Origin: Herpetosiphon gulosus
GTDB lineage: Bacteria; Chloroflexota; Chloroflexia; Chloroflexales; Herpetosiphonaceae
Reading direction: 5' to 3'
Length of the DNA stretch: 64,000 bases
Assembly (NCBI RefSeq): GCF_039545135.1
Contig: NZ_BAABRU010000005.1
Location: 124,001-188,000 of the forward strand
Shown here: piece by piece, positions 25,963 through 34,571 of the stretch
Numbering within the stretch: position 1 is the stretch's first letter
Layout of the letters: each line of letters begins with the position of its first letter
Notes under the pieces: generated by a model
Database searches by the model: none
Told to the model about the DNA's origin: nothing
The model's input: the letters and a program-made list of their open reading frames with translations, nothing else
Made by a program: the position numbers and the translations under genes

Positions 25963-27272
25963 ACTTGCTCACCTCGGCGTTGTTTCAGGCGTTGGGCTAA
26001 GAGCGCCCGTTGTTCAGCAGGCAGGGCTGCCAACTGAGCGGCTCGTTGCACTTTGGGGTCGGGAGTCAAGCTTGGCACGACGCTAGTTTGGCGCGGTTGC
26101 AGGTTGAGAAAATAGCGTTCGAAATGTTCGATGCCAATGTTGTTGATAAAATTGAGCGCAGCGGCTTGCGAACGTTGAGCCAAATCGTTGTAATGCTCAC
26201 GATCGTTCAGCAAACGCCGCAAGGTGGTTTCCCACGGCGTAACATCTTGGGCTGGCACAACTGGAATTGCCGTATAGACTTTGGCTGAAATGCTGCTATA
26301 TTCGCGAATTTGGGTGACTGGCAGCAGATATTCCACGCCTAGTTTGGCTTCGGGCAAGCCACCAACATCGCTTGCCAATACTGGAATGCCGCGCAACATT
26401 GCATCAACCACCACCTGGCCGAACGATTCGCCCCACAGCGACGGCACCAGCAGCACTTTGACATGCTTGAGCACCTCGTTCATATCGGGTGAGGGCTGAA
26501 TAAATTGCACATTGGGCAGAGCTTCGAGAATTGCCCGATCTTTGCCAGTGGTTGACCACGTTGGCACGGCGGCAAACTGGACTTCGGGCATGCGCTGGGC
26601 TAATTCAATAAAAATTGGGCTGCCCTTGAGCAGCGACGGATTGATCATCGTGACCGCGCCTTGATCGAAGTTGGCAAGGAACGGAAATGGGCCTGTGCCA
26701 TACGATGGAAAGCGCAGCACGGTCGAATCGAGATTGCCCCATTCTTTGGCATAGCGTTGCAAGTATTCGCTAACGCAGATTAAATCGGCCATTTGTTGCA
26801 AGGTACGGGTTTTGGTCGGGTCGTCAACGAAGCATTCGGGGCCGAATGGCAGGGTTGCTTGGCTATGCGAGAGAAAAATAGCGCGGCCTGGATTAGCTTC
26901 GTGAGCCACCTCGACCCATAAAAATGAGCGATCTTCGGTGACAATCGTCCAATCGATGTTAAATTCGTTGGTAATCCGATGAATAAGTTTGGTGAAGAAG
27001 CTCAGCGAGCCGCCTGAGGCATAGACATCAACCCCGTTCATGTGGTAATGCACCATGTCGGGATGGCTGGCATCAACCACCTGAATTTGGCGTTGTTCCA
27101 ATTGCTTGAGCAACTTTTCTTTACCATTTTTCTCGCGATTTTCTTCCAGCGGGTAGAGCACGATGCATTTGTGGCCGCGCTGTACGAGGCCTTCCATCAA
27201 AAAACGATTGGCTTTATGTGCCCCGCCAGAGACAAACAAATAATCAAGCGGCTGAATCAGCAAAAAGTTCAT
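25959..27272 (-). CDS. GT4-like glycosyltransferase with NRPS-linker-like C-terminal tail
   Basis: 437 residues. The N-terminal half starts MNFLLIQPLDYLFVSGGAHKANRFLMEG, as in GT-B enzymes with a Rossmann fold and glycine-rich acceptor loop. The C-terminal half has the GT4 nucleotide-sugar motif region (PSLWGESFGQVVVDAMLRG then PVLASDVGGLPE). The last ~30 residues end in LPAEQRALLAQRLKQRR, nearly the same as the first helix of the NRPS that follows (LSPERRALLAQRLRQRQ). Start and stop overlap the NRPS genes on both sides by 4 bp (ATGA), so it is translated with them. It probably adds a sugar to the peptide or to a carrier-bound intermediate; the acceptor is not known. Confidence 0.88.
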   Translation of the reverse strand: MNFLLIQPLDYLFVSGGAHKANRFLMEGLVQRGHKCIVLYPLEENREKNGKEKLLKQLEQRQIQVVDASHPDMVHYHMNGVDVYASGGSLSFFTKLIHRITNEFNIDWTIVTEDRSFLWVEVAHEANPGRAIFLSHSQATLPFGPECFVDDPTKTRTLQQMADLICVSEYLQRYAKEWGNLDSTVLRFPSYGTGPFPFLANFDQGAVTMINPSLLKGSPIFIELAQRMPEVQFAAVPTWSTTGKDRAILEALPNVQFIQPSPDMNEVLKHVKVLLVPSLWGESFGQVVVDAMLRGIPVLASDVGGLPEAKLGVEYLLPVTQIREYSSISAKVYTAIPVVPAQDVTPWETTLRRLLNDREHYNDLAQRSQAAALNFINNIGIEHFERYFLNLQPRQTSVVPSLTPDPKVQRAAQLAALPAEQRALLAQRLKQRRGEQV

Positions 27273-29158
27273 GCGGTGAGCGCTCCTTCATCAGCTAACA
27301 AGGCTTGAATTTCTTCATCGGAGAGGCCATCGAGTTCGTTCAACAGGTCGGCTAGCTCGGCATCATCAGCATTGGCAATTTGATATTGCTCGATCAATTG
27401 GGCAGTGGCGGCGATAGTTGGTTCAACTCCGAGCAAGACTGAGAGCGGAATTTCCACCGCAAAAGTGCTGCGAATTGCTGAAACAATTTGGGTTGCCAGT
27501 AGCGAGTGGCCGCCAGCATCAAAGAAATCATCAAGCACACCGATGTTGGGGGTATCCAAAATATCTTCCCAAATTGCAGCGATCTGCTGTTCAAGCGGTG
27601 TGCGCGGGGCTACATAAATTTCACTAACGGTCAGCAACGCAAAATCTGGCTCGGGCAAGGCGGCTAAATCGAGCTTGCCATTGGGCGTGCGCGGCAATTC
27701 TTTTACAACGGTATACGAGAGCGGGACCATATATTTGGGCAGCATGCTCTCCAAATAGCGGTAAATATCACGATAGTAGGGCATCACTTCGCCGTGCAGC
27801 ACCAAATACGAAACCAAGCGCTCGGTCTGGTTATGGTCGTGATGCAGCGTCACCACGGCGTGGCGCACATTGGGATATTCCATCAACAACATTTCAATTT
27901 CACCTGGATCGATGCGATAGCCACGATGTTTAATTTGATGATCGATCCGTCCGCGAAACTCAAGGCTACCATCGCTCAAGCGTCGCACCAAATCGCCAGT
28001 GCGATACATGCGACTGCCAGCTTGTTCGCTCCATGGATTAGGCAAAAAGCGCTCGGCAGTTTGCTCGCCAAGGCCAAGATAGCCATGTGCCAAGCCAACA
28101 CTGCTGACCAATAATTCGCCAACCGCCTCGCCTTCGACCAAATTTAAGTGTTCATCAACGATATAGGTTTGGCTGTTGCTGATCGCATTGCCAATACTGA
28201 CGGCCATACCATAGCGCAAGGGCTGGCTCATCGTGGTGCAAACCGTGACTTCGGTCGGGCCATAGGCATTGATAAAACGGCGGTTTGTGCCCCAACGAGC
28301 CACAATTTCAGCGGTGCATGCCTCGCCAGCCGAAACGATGGTTTGTAAATTGGGCAAGTCGCGTGGGTCGAGTAAAGCCAGCACCGAAGGCGGCAAGGTG
28401 GTAACTGTGATTTGGTGATCACGCAGGGTTGTCAATAAGTCTGGGCCGGGTAAAAGATCGTTCGTTGGGGCTACAAACAAAGTCGCAGCCTGAAAAAAAG
28501 CCGTTAGCATTTCAGAAATCGAAGCATCGAAGCTGGGCGAGGCAAACTGCAAAATTCGTGATTGGCTGTTGATGTCAAAGCGCTCAGCTTGGGCAGCCGC
28601 CAAATTGGCCAAGCCGCGATGGGGTACGAGTACACCTTTGGGCTTGCCAGTCGAGCCAGAGGTATAAATGATGTAAGCCAGATCATCAGGCGTGAGTTGG
28701 TGTTCAGGGGCATGGCTTGGCTGTTGTGCCAGCTCAGTGGCTAATTGCTCAAAAATATGCAATTGTTGCTCGGGAAATTGGCTGGCGGTGAGTTGCGTTG
28801 CCAGCACCAAACTTGCGCCGCTGTTGCCCAACATATATTTAAGCCGTTCTTGAGGATAACTCGGATCAAGCGGTAAGTAGACTGCGCCTGCTTTCCAAAT
28901 CGCCACGGCGGCGATCATTGCTTCGACCGAGCGTTCAAAGCAAGCGCCAACCGTGTGGCCACGGCGCACTCCTTGGTGGTGCAAATAATGGGCAAGCTGA
29001 TTGGTGCGCTGTTCAAACTCAGCATAACTCAACTTGAATTTGCTGGTAGCAATGGCAATAGCCTGTGGTGAATGCTGGGCGTGCGTGCTGATAACATCAT
29101 GCACAAAAACTGTGCCTGTGCGGTCGGCGGTGATCGGCGCTAATGTCTCTATTGACAT
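27269..29158 (-). CDS. NRPS loading module A-T, predicted tyrosine-activating
   Basis: 629 residues from the ATG at 29158 (MSIETLAPITAD), with AAGGAG 8 nt upstream; six in-frame codons upstream are unlikely. There is no condensation domain, so this is a starter module: adenylation domain (YTSGSTGKPKG, AYGPTE, NGKLDLA) and a carrier domain with AGGHSL. Aligned to GrsA, the ten pocket residues read D A S T V A A V C K, which I recall as a tyrosine code of the Stachelhaus set. The C-terminus (ELADLLNELDGLSDEEIQALL) is an acidic helix like those used for docking between NRPS subunits. It would activate Tyr and pass it to the C-A-T-TE protein two genes on. A glycosyltransferase lies between. It is the first gene of the cluster. 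Confidence 0.94.
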   Translation of the reverse strand: MSIETLAPITADRTGTVFVHDVISTHAQHSPQAIAIATSKFKLSYAEFEQRTNQLAHYLHHQGVRRGHTVGACFERSVEAMIAAVAIWKAGAVYLPLDPSYPQERLKYMLGNSGASLVLATQLTASQFPEQQLHIFEQLATELAQQPSHAPEHQLTPDDLAYIIYTSGSTGKPKGVLVPHRGLANLAAAQAERFDINSQSRILQFASPSFDASISEMLTAFFQAATLFVAPTNDLLPGPDLLTTLRDHQITVTTLPPSVLALLDPRDLPNLQTIVSAGEACTAEIVARWGTNRRFINAYGPTEVTVCTTMSQPLRYGMAVSIGNAISNSQTYIVDEHLNLVEGEAVGELLVSSVGLAHGYLGLGEQTAERFLPNPWSEQAGSRMYRTGDLVRRLSDGSLEFRGRIDHQIKHRGYRIDPGEIEMLLMEYPNVRHAVVTLHHDHNQTERLVSYLVLHGEVMPYYRDIYRYLESMLPKYMVPLSYTVVKELPRTPNGKLDLAALPEPDFALLTVSEIYVAPRTPLEQQIAAIWEDILDTPNIGVLDDFFDAGGHSLLATQIVSAIRSTFAVEIPLSVLLGVEPTIAATAQLIEQYQIANADDAELADLLNELDGLSDEEIQALLADEGALTA

Positions 29159-29401
29159 AACACGGCTCCTTCGCATCGTTTTAGATTGTAGTTTTAGAAT
29201 TGTTGCGATGCCTATGGAGCAGCGATAGCCTCAGCGCAACCGCCAAATAGCCCCGTAGGCAGGGCATGGTGATCGGTTAGGGGAATCAAAATACACACGA
29301 CTCTTCAAGGCCATACTATACGCCAAAGCCATGGCTTTTGTCAATTTGTTGGATGAACAAACAATTGAACAAAGATGAAAATTCCTACGATTGCTTGTAG
29401 C

Positions 29402-32290
29402 TTAATCAGCTAAACAATCGGCCAAAAACACGATTGGATGCTGGGCGATTACGCCTGTGCCAGCCTCAATTTGATGGCGACAGGACATGCCTGCCGCGAG
29501 AATTGGCTGTTGGCTGCTGCGAACTGCCGGAAATAGGCGCTGCTCACCACAAGCCATTGAAACCGCGTAATGCTCGCGTTCATAGCCAAACGAGCCAGCC
29601 ATACCACAACAACCGCTTTCAATTTCGTGGACTGCCAAGTTTGGCACAAGCCGCAACATCGCCAACAATGGGTTGGTGCTGATCAAGGCTTTTTGATAGC
29701 AATGACCATGGACTAAAACCTGATCGGCTGGTAATTGTTCTTTCCAAGGCCAAGCAACGCCTTCAGCCGCCAGTTTGACCAAAAATTCTTCAATGAAATA
29801 GCTTTGCGCCGCCACAATGTTGGCAGCATTGGTTGATACGAGGGCTGGGTATTCATCGCGAAAACTGGCGATACAACTTGGCTCTAGGCCAATAATTGGC
29901 ACGCCCAACTCAGCAAATGGCGCAAGCAGTTCGATATTGTGCTCAGCATTGGCACGAGCTTCGGCCAACATTCCCTTCGAAATTAATGGCCTGCCACAAC
30001 AACGCCGATCTTCGATTAAATAGACCTTGTAGCCAGCGGCGCTAAGAATTTTGACCGCAGCTTGTCCGATTTGTGGTTCGTTGTAAAGCGTAAAGGTATC
30101 ATCCCACAGAATTAATGGGCCACGCGGTGCGGCTTGAGTTTGGCTTTGGCGTTTAAACCATGTCCGAAATGAGCTAAGCGCTAAGGCTGGCAATTGCCGC
30201 CGTTGATCAATGCCCAAGCTGCGATCGAGCAGCCAACGGGTGATTGGTTGGGCCAAAACCCAATTATTCAAGCGGGGAACCAGCATTCCTAGCTGATTGA
30301 TTTTGGCAATCTGGCCAAACAAACGACTGCGCCACGGCACGCCATGGGTTGCTTGATACTGGGCCAGCCACTCCGATTTAAGCCGTGCCATATCAACAAT
30401 CGATGGGCATTCACGTTTACACGCCTTGCATTCAAGGCATAAATCCATCGCTTCATTCAATTCAGGGCTGCTCAAACCCTCGGTTCCAAGCTGACCAGTC
30501 ATCGCTGCACGCAGCGCATTGGCACGGCCACGAGTCGAATTGGCCTCATCGTGAGTCGCCATATATGATGGACACATCACGCCAGCATCATCTTTGCGGC
30601 AAACCCCTTGGCCATTACACATCTCAACTAAGCCTGCAAAACCGCCATCGGGCGTAAAATCGAAAAAGGTTACGCTGGGCGCATGCGGCGTTTGGTAGCT
30701 GGGGTTGATCCGCAGGATTTCAGGTTGCCATGGCTGGGGTGCTGCTAAAATTTTGCCTGGATTGAAGATTTGGTTGGGGTCGAACAGTTGCTTGATTTCG
30801 CCAAAGGCTTGGTGCAATTCTGCGCCATACAATTGTTGGTTGAAGGCTGATCGCGCTAAGCCTTCGCCATGTTCGCCCGTCGTCGTACCGCCAAGGCTCA
30901 TTGCTAAGCTAGCAACGGCCTGCGAGATTTGAGCCATCTGGGCCAAGCCCTGCTCAGTTTTCAAATTAATTAATGGATTGATATGTAAGCAGCCAACCGA
31001 GGCATGAGCATAAAATGTGGCTTCAGTGCCAGCGTCGCGGCAAATTGCTTCAACGCCACGGGCATATTCGGCCAAACGAGCGACTGGCACGGTTGCATCG
31101 TCAACAAACGCTAAGGGTTTGGCATCGCCGCGCTGGCTCATCAACAAGCCTAAGCCAGCTTTGCGCACCGCCCAAACATTGGCAATGGCGGCGGGTGTGG
31201 TTTCATGCACAATCAGGCCAGTTTCGCCAAGCGCTCGTAAATGCGCTTCTAAGGCGGCATCGTTGGCGGCTAATTCGTTGGAATCGGTTCCCGTCCATTC
31301 AACAATTAAGACCACGCGTGGCTCGCCCACCACAAAACTCAAGCGCGAACCATACTCAGGGTTTTGGCGGGTCAAATTAATAAAATAGCGATCAAATAAT
31401 TCGACCGCACTTGGGTTAAAGCGCAATATTTCGGGTACTAAAGCCAAGGCTCGTTGGAGATCATCAAAATGCCAGAGTGCCAACCGAGTGACCTTTGGCC
31501 GTGCTACCAAACTGAGTTGGGCGGCAACCGTCAAGCCGAGCGTGCCCTCGCTACCAACCAAAATTGGCACAGCACTAAACGGTTGTTGCTGTTGCTGATG
31601 TTGCAGCATACGTTGGAGATTGTAGCCAGCCACATTGCGCCAAACCTGCGGGTAATCACGCTCGATTGCTGGCGCATACCGCGCCACAATCTGGCCAAGT
31701 TGGGCTTGAATCTGCTGTTGGCGGGGATTGTTGGCTGCTTGGGTTGACCAAATTGCCACCGAACTATCATCTAAAATCGTTTCCATGGCGAGAGTATGAT
31801 CAACGGTCAGGCCATACACAATCGAATGCGAGCCAGTTGAATTATTGCCGAGCATGCCGCCGATCGTGGCCGAAGCACTTGATGAAGGGTCGGGGCCAAA
31901 CATCAAGCCATGCGGTTTAAGGAAATGATTCAAACGATCAAGCGTGCAGCCAGCTTCAACCCAAATCTGGCGGCTACTCGAATCAAAATCGCCAATTTGG
32001 CCGAATGAACGTGAGAGATCAACGATAATTCCCGCGCCAATCGCTTGGCCTGAGAGGCTTGTGCCACCGCCACGCGGCACAATTTGCGCACGGTAGCGTT
32101 GAGCAATTTCGACGATTGCCTGCAAATCGTCACGATCGCGCGGAATAACCACCGCTTTGGGCATGACGGCATAGGATGAGGCATCGGTGCTATACAGCGC
32201 ACATGTCAAGCGGTCGGCGTGAACCTTGCCACGAACCGACCGCTGAAGTGCAGCCAAAACCTCAGCCTGAAGTTCTGCTGCGTGATTCAT
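29402..32290 (-). CDS. FAD-linked/Fe-S dehydrogenase, YdiJ-like (D-2-hydroxyacid)
   Basis: 962 residues. The N-terminal half is a GlcD-type FAD domain (PRGGGTSLSGQAIG and GGMLGNNSTGSHS). The C-terminal half is a GlcF-like iron-sulfur unit with a CLECKACKRECP cluster motif and two CCG motifs (RRCCGRPL and SGCCGMAGSFGYE). The join region has CNGQGVCRKDDAGVMCPSYM, typical of E. coli YdiJ (about 1018 residues), a D-2-hydroxyglutarate dehydrogenase. It oxidises a D-2-hydroxyacid and passes electrons to a membrane or carrier acceptor. The start is 3 nt after the isochorismatase-type gene, so they form an operon, though a typical ribosome-binding site is not visible. The substrate is not proven. Confidence 0.9.
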   Translation of the reverse strand: MNHAAELQAEVLAALQRSVRGKVHADRLTCALYSTDASSYAVMPKAVVIPRDRDDLQAIVEIAQRYRAQIVPRGGGTSLSGQAIGAGIIVDLSRSFGQIGDFDSSSRQIWVEAGCTLDRLNHFLKPHGLMFGPDPSSSASATIGGMLGNNSTGSHSIVYGLTVDHTLAMETILDDSSVAIWSTQAANNPRQQQIQAQLGQIVARYAPAIERDYPQVWRNVAGYNLQRMLQHQQQQQPFSAVPILVGSEGTLGLTVAAQLSLVARPKVTRLALWHFDDLQRALALVPEILRFNPSAVELFDRYFINLTRQNPEYGSRLSFVVGEPRVVLIVEWTGTDSNELAANDAALEAHLRALGETGLIVHETTPAAIANVWAVRKAGLGLLMSQRGDAKPLAFVDDATVPVARLAEYARGVEAICRDAGTEATFYAHASVGCLHINPLINLKTEQGLAQMAQISQAVASLAMSLGGTTTGEHGEGLARSAFNQQLYGAELHQAFGEIKQLFDPNQIFNPGKILAAPQPWQPEILRINPSYQTPHAPSVTFFDFTPDGGFAGLVEMCNGQGVCRKDDAGVMCPSYMATHDEANSTRGRANALRAAMTGQLGTEGLSSPELNEAMDLCLECKACKRECPSIVDMARLKSEWLAQYQATHGVPWRSRLFGQIAKINQLGMLVPRLNNWVLAQPITRWLLDRSLGIDQRRQLPALALSSFRTWFKRQSQTQAAPRGPLILWDDTFTLYNEPQIGQAAVKILSAAGYKVYLIEDRRCCGRPLISKGMLAEARANAEHNIELLAPFAELGVPIIGLEPSCIASFRDEYPALVSTNAANIVAAQSYFIEEFLVKLAAEGVAWPWKEQLPADQVLVHGHCYQKALISTNPLLAMLRLVPNLAVHEIESGCCGMAGSFGYEREHYAVSMACGEQRLFPAVRSSQQPILAAGMSCRHQIEAGTGVIAQHPIVFLADCLAD

Positions 32291-32293
32291 TGA

Positions 32294-32935
32294 TTAATAG
32301 CCGCGACTAGCATTAACCATGGCACTACGTCCGCTCAAAATTTCGAGGAATTGCTGATGATCCATGGGATGCGAGAACATTGGGTAATCTTTGCTGATTG
32401 CGCCTTGTTGCTCTTCAGCGCTGGTGGCGGCCACACAATCGGTCAGGGTAATTACATTGTAGCCGCGTTCATAACCTGAGCGCATGGTCGATTCGACGCA
32501 GCAGTTGGTCAAAAAGCCCGCCAAAACCAAGTTGGTCAAGCCCCGGCTACGCAAAATAAAATCAAGATTGGTGCTGGCAAAAGTGTCGAGGCCACGCTTG
32601 CCCTCGATCACAATATCGTTGCTTGCTGGGGTCAGCACATCAACCAATTCTGCGCCCCACGTGCCCTTGCGAAAGGCGTTGTTATCGACCACGCCTTTAA
32701 GAATGCCATAGGGGTGGCTGGTAATTTCGCGGTAGCCTTCGGCAAATGAAATTGGCGCATGAATGATCGTCACGCCTGCTTCCCGCGCTTGTTTGACCGT
32801 TTCGATCGCGTTGGCTAGCATATTGGTGGCTTGCATACTTTCGGCGACAGCGCCGTGGAGCGCCCCACCTTCCGAAGTGAAATCGTTTTGAAATTCGATC
32901 AAGACGAGCGCGGTTGTGGATGGATCGATCTGCAT
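32294..32935 (-). CDS. Isochorismatase-family cysteine hydrolase
   Basis: 213 residues with the fold of nicotinamidase and isochorismatase-like hydrolases. The nucleophile region is FLTNCCVESTMR and the Lys of the triad is probably in EGKRGLDTF. The usual first Asp (VDVQNDF in PncA) is Glu here (LIEFQNDF), so the Asp-Lys-Cys triad is Glu-Lys-Cys, as seen in some subfamilies. The substrate cannot be named; it is an amide or related small molecule. AAGGGAGA lies 5 nt upstream of the ATG. It is the first gene of a two-gene operon with the YdiJ-like dehydrogenase. Confidence 0.88.
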   Translation of the reverse strand: MQIDPSTTALVLIEFQNDFTSEGGALHGAVAESMQATNMLANAIETVKQAREAGVTIIHAPISFAEGYREITSHPYGILKGVVDNNAFRKGTWGAELVDVLTPASNDIVIEGKRGLDTFASTNLDFILRSRGLTNLVLAGFLTNCCVESTMRSGYERGYNVITLTDCVAATSAEEQQGAISKDYPMFSHPMDHQQFLEILSGRSAMVNASRGY

Positions 32936-33372
32936 ACTATCTCCCTTGTGGCTGAAATGGAGAACGCTGATCGGGCGGCATTAATGTGAGCTACATTGCC
33001 CAATCCCATTATCACAAAGAACCAATTGAAGATCAAGAGCAGGAAAAGGATGAAGGATGAGGGATGAGGGATGAAGATCCAGGAGTTAGGGGCTGGGAAT
33101 CAGGGGTCAGCGAATCAAGCAAATCTGTGCAATCTGTGGCTAAACATAACCTTCGTGATCTTCGCGATCTTCGCGGTTACAACACGTTGTGTCCTTCGCG
33201 AATCAAAACCGATCTCTAGCCCCTGATTCCTGACCTGACCCCTATATTCTATGTTCTTTGCTCTATGTTCTTTGCTCTGGTTGATCAGCAACCATAATTA
33301 CGGTAAAATGAGCCAGAGTGCCTTTTGGGGCTTTGTTACGTTAAACTTTCATCCTGTCGGAGGTATGGTAGC
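32936..33372. repeat. Spacer with several tandem repeat families between divergent genes
   Basis: No gene is seen. GGATGAGGGATGAGGGATGA-type heptamers lie near 33048-33074, GGGGCTGGGAATCAGGGGTCAG near 33088-33109, CTTCGTGATCTTCGCGATCTTCGCGG near 33151-33176, and CCCCTGATTCCTGACCTGACCCC near 33220-33242. Four alternating 7-bp units (TATGTTC, TTTGCTC, TATGTTC, TTTGCTC) run at 33250-33277. The last ~90 bases before the FmdB-type gene are probably its promoter region. Confidence 0.8.
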
Positions 33373-33702
33373 GTGCCAACCTATGTGTATGCGTGCCAAG
33401 CATGTGGCGCACAATTCGAGCAATTTCAACGCTTCTCTGACGAGCCGCTGACGATCTGTCCGCGCTGTCAAGGCACGATCAAGCGTGTGTTTCAACCGGT
33501 TGGCGTGGTATTCAAGGGTAGTGGATGGTATATTAATGATAGTCGTGCAGGCAATAATAGCAGCAACAGCAGCAAATCAAGCACTCCAGCACCAGCCAGC
33601 AGCGATGCTAGCAGTGCCACGCCTGCTGCTGCTACCAGCGAAAGCAAGCCTGAAGCACCCAAAGCCGAAGCCAGCAAATCAGAATCATCGGCTGCGGCCT
33701 AA
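33373..33702 (+). CDS. FmdB-type zinc-ribbon protein
   Basis: 109 residues starting at GTG 33373 (MPTYVYACQACG), with CGGAGG 9 nt upstream; the open frame begins earlier, but the VPTYVY start is what the family has. The first ~55 residues are the FmdB/CxxC-CxxC zinc ribbon (CQACG, CPRCQG, then FKGSGWYINDSR). The remaining half is a Ser/Ala/Pro-rich tail with no fold visible. The name comes from a formamidase regulator, but most members have no proven function. It stands alone before a terminator and cysE. Confidence 0.88.
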   Translation: MPTYVYACQACGAQFEQFQRFSDEPLTICPRCQGTIKRVFQPVGVVFKGSGWYINDSRAGNNSSNSSKSSTPAPASSDASSATPAAATSESKPEAPKAEASKSESSAAA

Positions 33703-33717
33703 AGCGACATTCAAGAA

Positions 33718-33763
33718 CCCAAGGTACTTGGCTTAAGGCTAATGGCCTTGGGCTTTCTTTTTG
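33718..33763 (+). terminator. Intrinsic terminator after the FmdB-type gene
   Basis: CCCAAGG (33718-33724) pairs with CCTTGGG (33746-33752); inner bases pair further and a T-rich stretch follows (CTTTCTTTTT). It lies 16 nt after the stop codon and ends 22 nt before cysE. Confidence 0.75.
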
Positions 33764-33784
33764 TCTGCGAAAGGATGGATCGTT

Positions 33785-34546
33785 ATGCGGCATTGGTGGC
33801 GTTTGGTTCGTGAAGATATTCGGACAATTTTACACAATGATCCTGCTGCTCGCTCAATTTTTGAGGTGCTACTGTATCCGGGTTTTCAAGCGGTGCAAAT
33901 CCATCGGCTAACCCACTGGCTTTGGGGCATGAACTTGCCGTTTATTCCGCGCTTGCTCTCGCAAATCACGCGTTTTTTCACAGGCATTGAAATTCACCCA
34001 GGGGCCACGATTGGCCATCGTCTATTCATTGACCATGGCATGGGCATTGTGGTTGGCGAAACGGCGATTATCGGCGATGATGTGGTGATGTATCAAGGTG
34101 TGACCCTCGGCGGGACGGGTAAGGAAATCGGCAAGCGCCACCCAACCATCGGTAATAATGTGGTGATTGGAGTTGGAGCCAAGGTGCTCGGGGCAATTAC
34201 GATCGGCGATGGCGCTCGGATTGGCGGCGGCGCGGTGGTGGTCAAGCCGGTGCCAGCTCATTCGACCGCGATTGGCGTGCCTGCGCGGGTCGTCGCCACC
34301 CGTGATCCGCAAACTGGCCAAACCAACCGTGTCGAAATGTTGCCCGACCCTGAGGGCGCGATGCTGCGCTCCTTGCACGAATCAGTTCAACATTTAAATC
34401 AACGGGTGGTTGAGCTTGAAAGCGCTATGGGTAGCCAAGCCTACCATATTGCTGCGCTCAGCGCCCAACGCACCAATGGCGATGATCCCTTCGATTGCCT
34501 TGATGATTTGCAAAGTTATGAGATGCACTACGCTGACGGTATTTAA
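33785..34546 (+). CDS. cysE: Serine O-acetyltransferase
   Basis: 253 residues from the ATG at 33785 ([16 protein letters not shown]), with AAAGGA upstream. It transfers acetyl from acetyl-CoA to serine, the first step of cysteine synthesis. The left-handed beta-helix repeats and motifs [28 protein letters not shown] and KRHPTIG are typical of CysE. It is the short form as in Bacillus, with an extra C-terminal coil ([17 protein letters not shown]). cysS follows after 25 bp, the same order as in many Gram-positive bacteria, linking cysteine supply with its use in tRNA charging. A Cys-specific T-box was not seen upstream. Confidence 0.95.
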   Translation: MRHWWRLVREDIRTILHNDPAARSIFEVLLYPGFQAVQIHRLTHWLWGMNLPFIPRLLSQITRFFTGIEIHPGATIGHRLFIDHGMGIVVGETAIIGDDVVMYQGVTLGGTGKEIGKRHPTIGNNVVIGVGAKVLGAITIGDGARIGGGAVVVKPVPAHSTAIGVPARVVATRDPQTGQTNRVEMLPDPEGAMLRSLHESVQHLNQRVVELESAMGSQAYHIAALSAQRTNGDDPFDCLDDLQSYEMHYADGI

Positions 34547-34571
34547 TTTTTTGTGTTGAGGAGCCACACTT

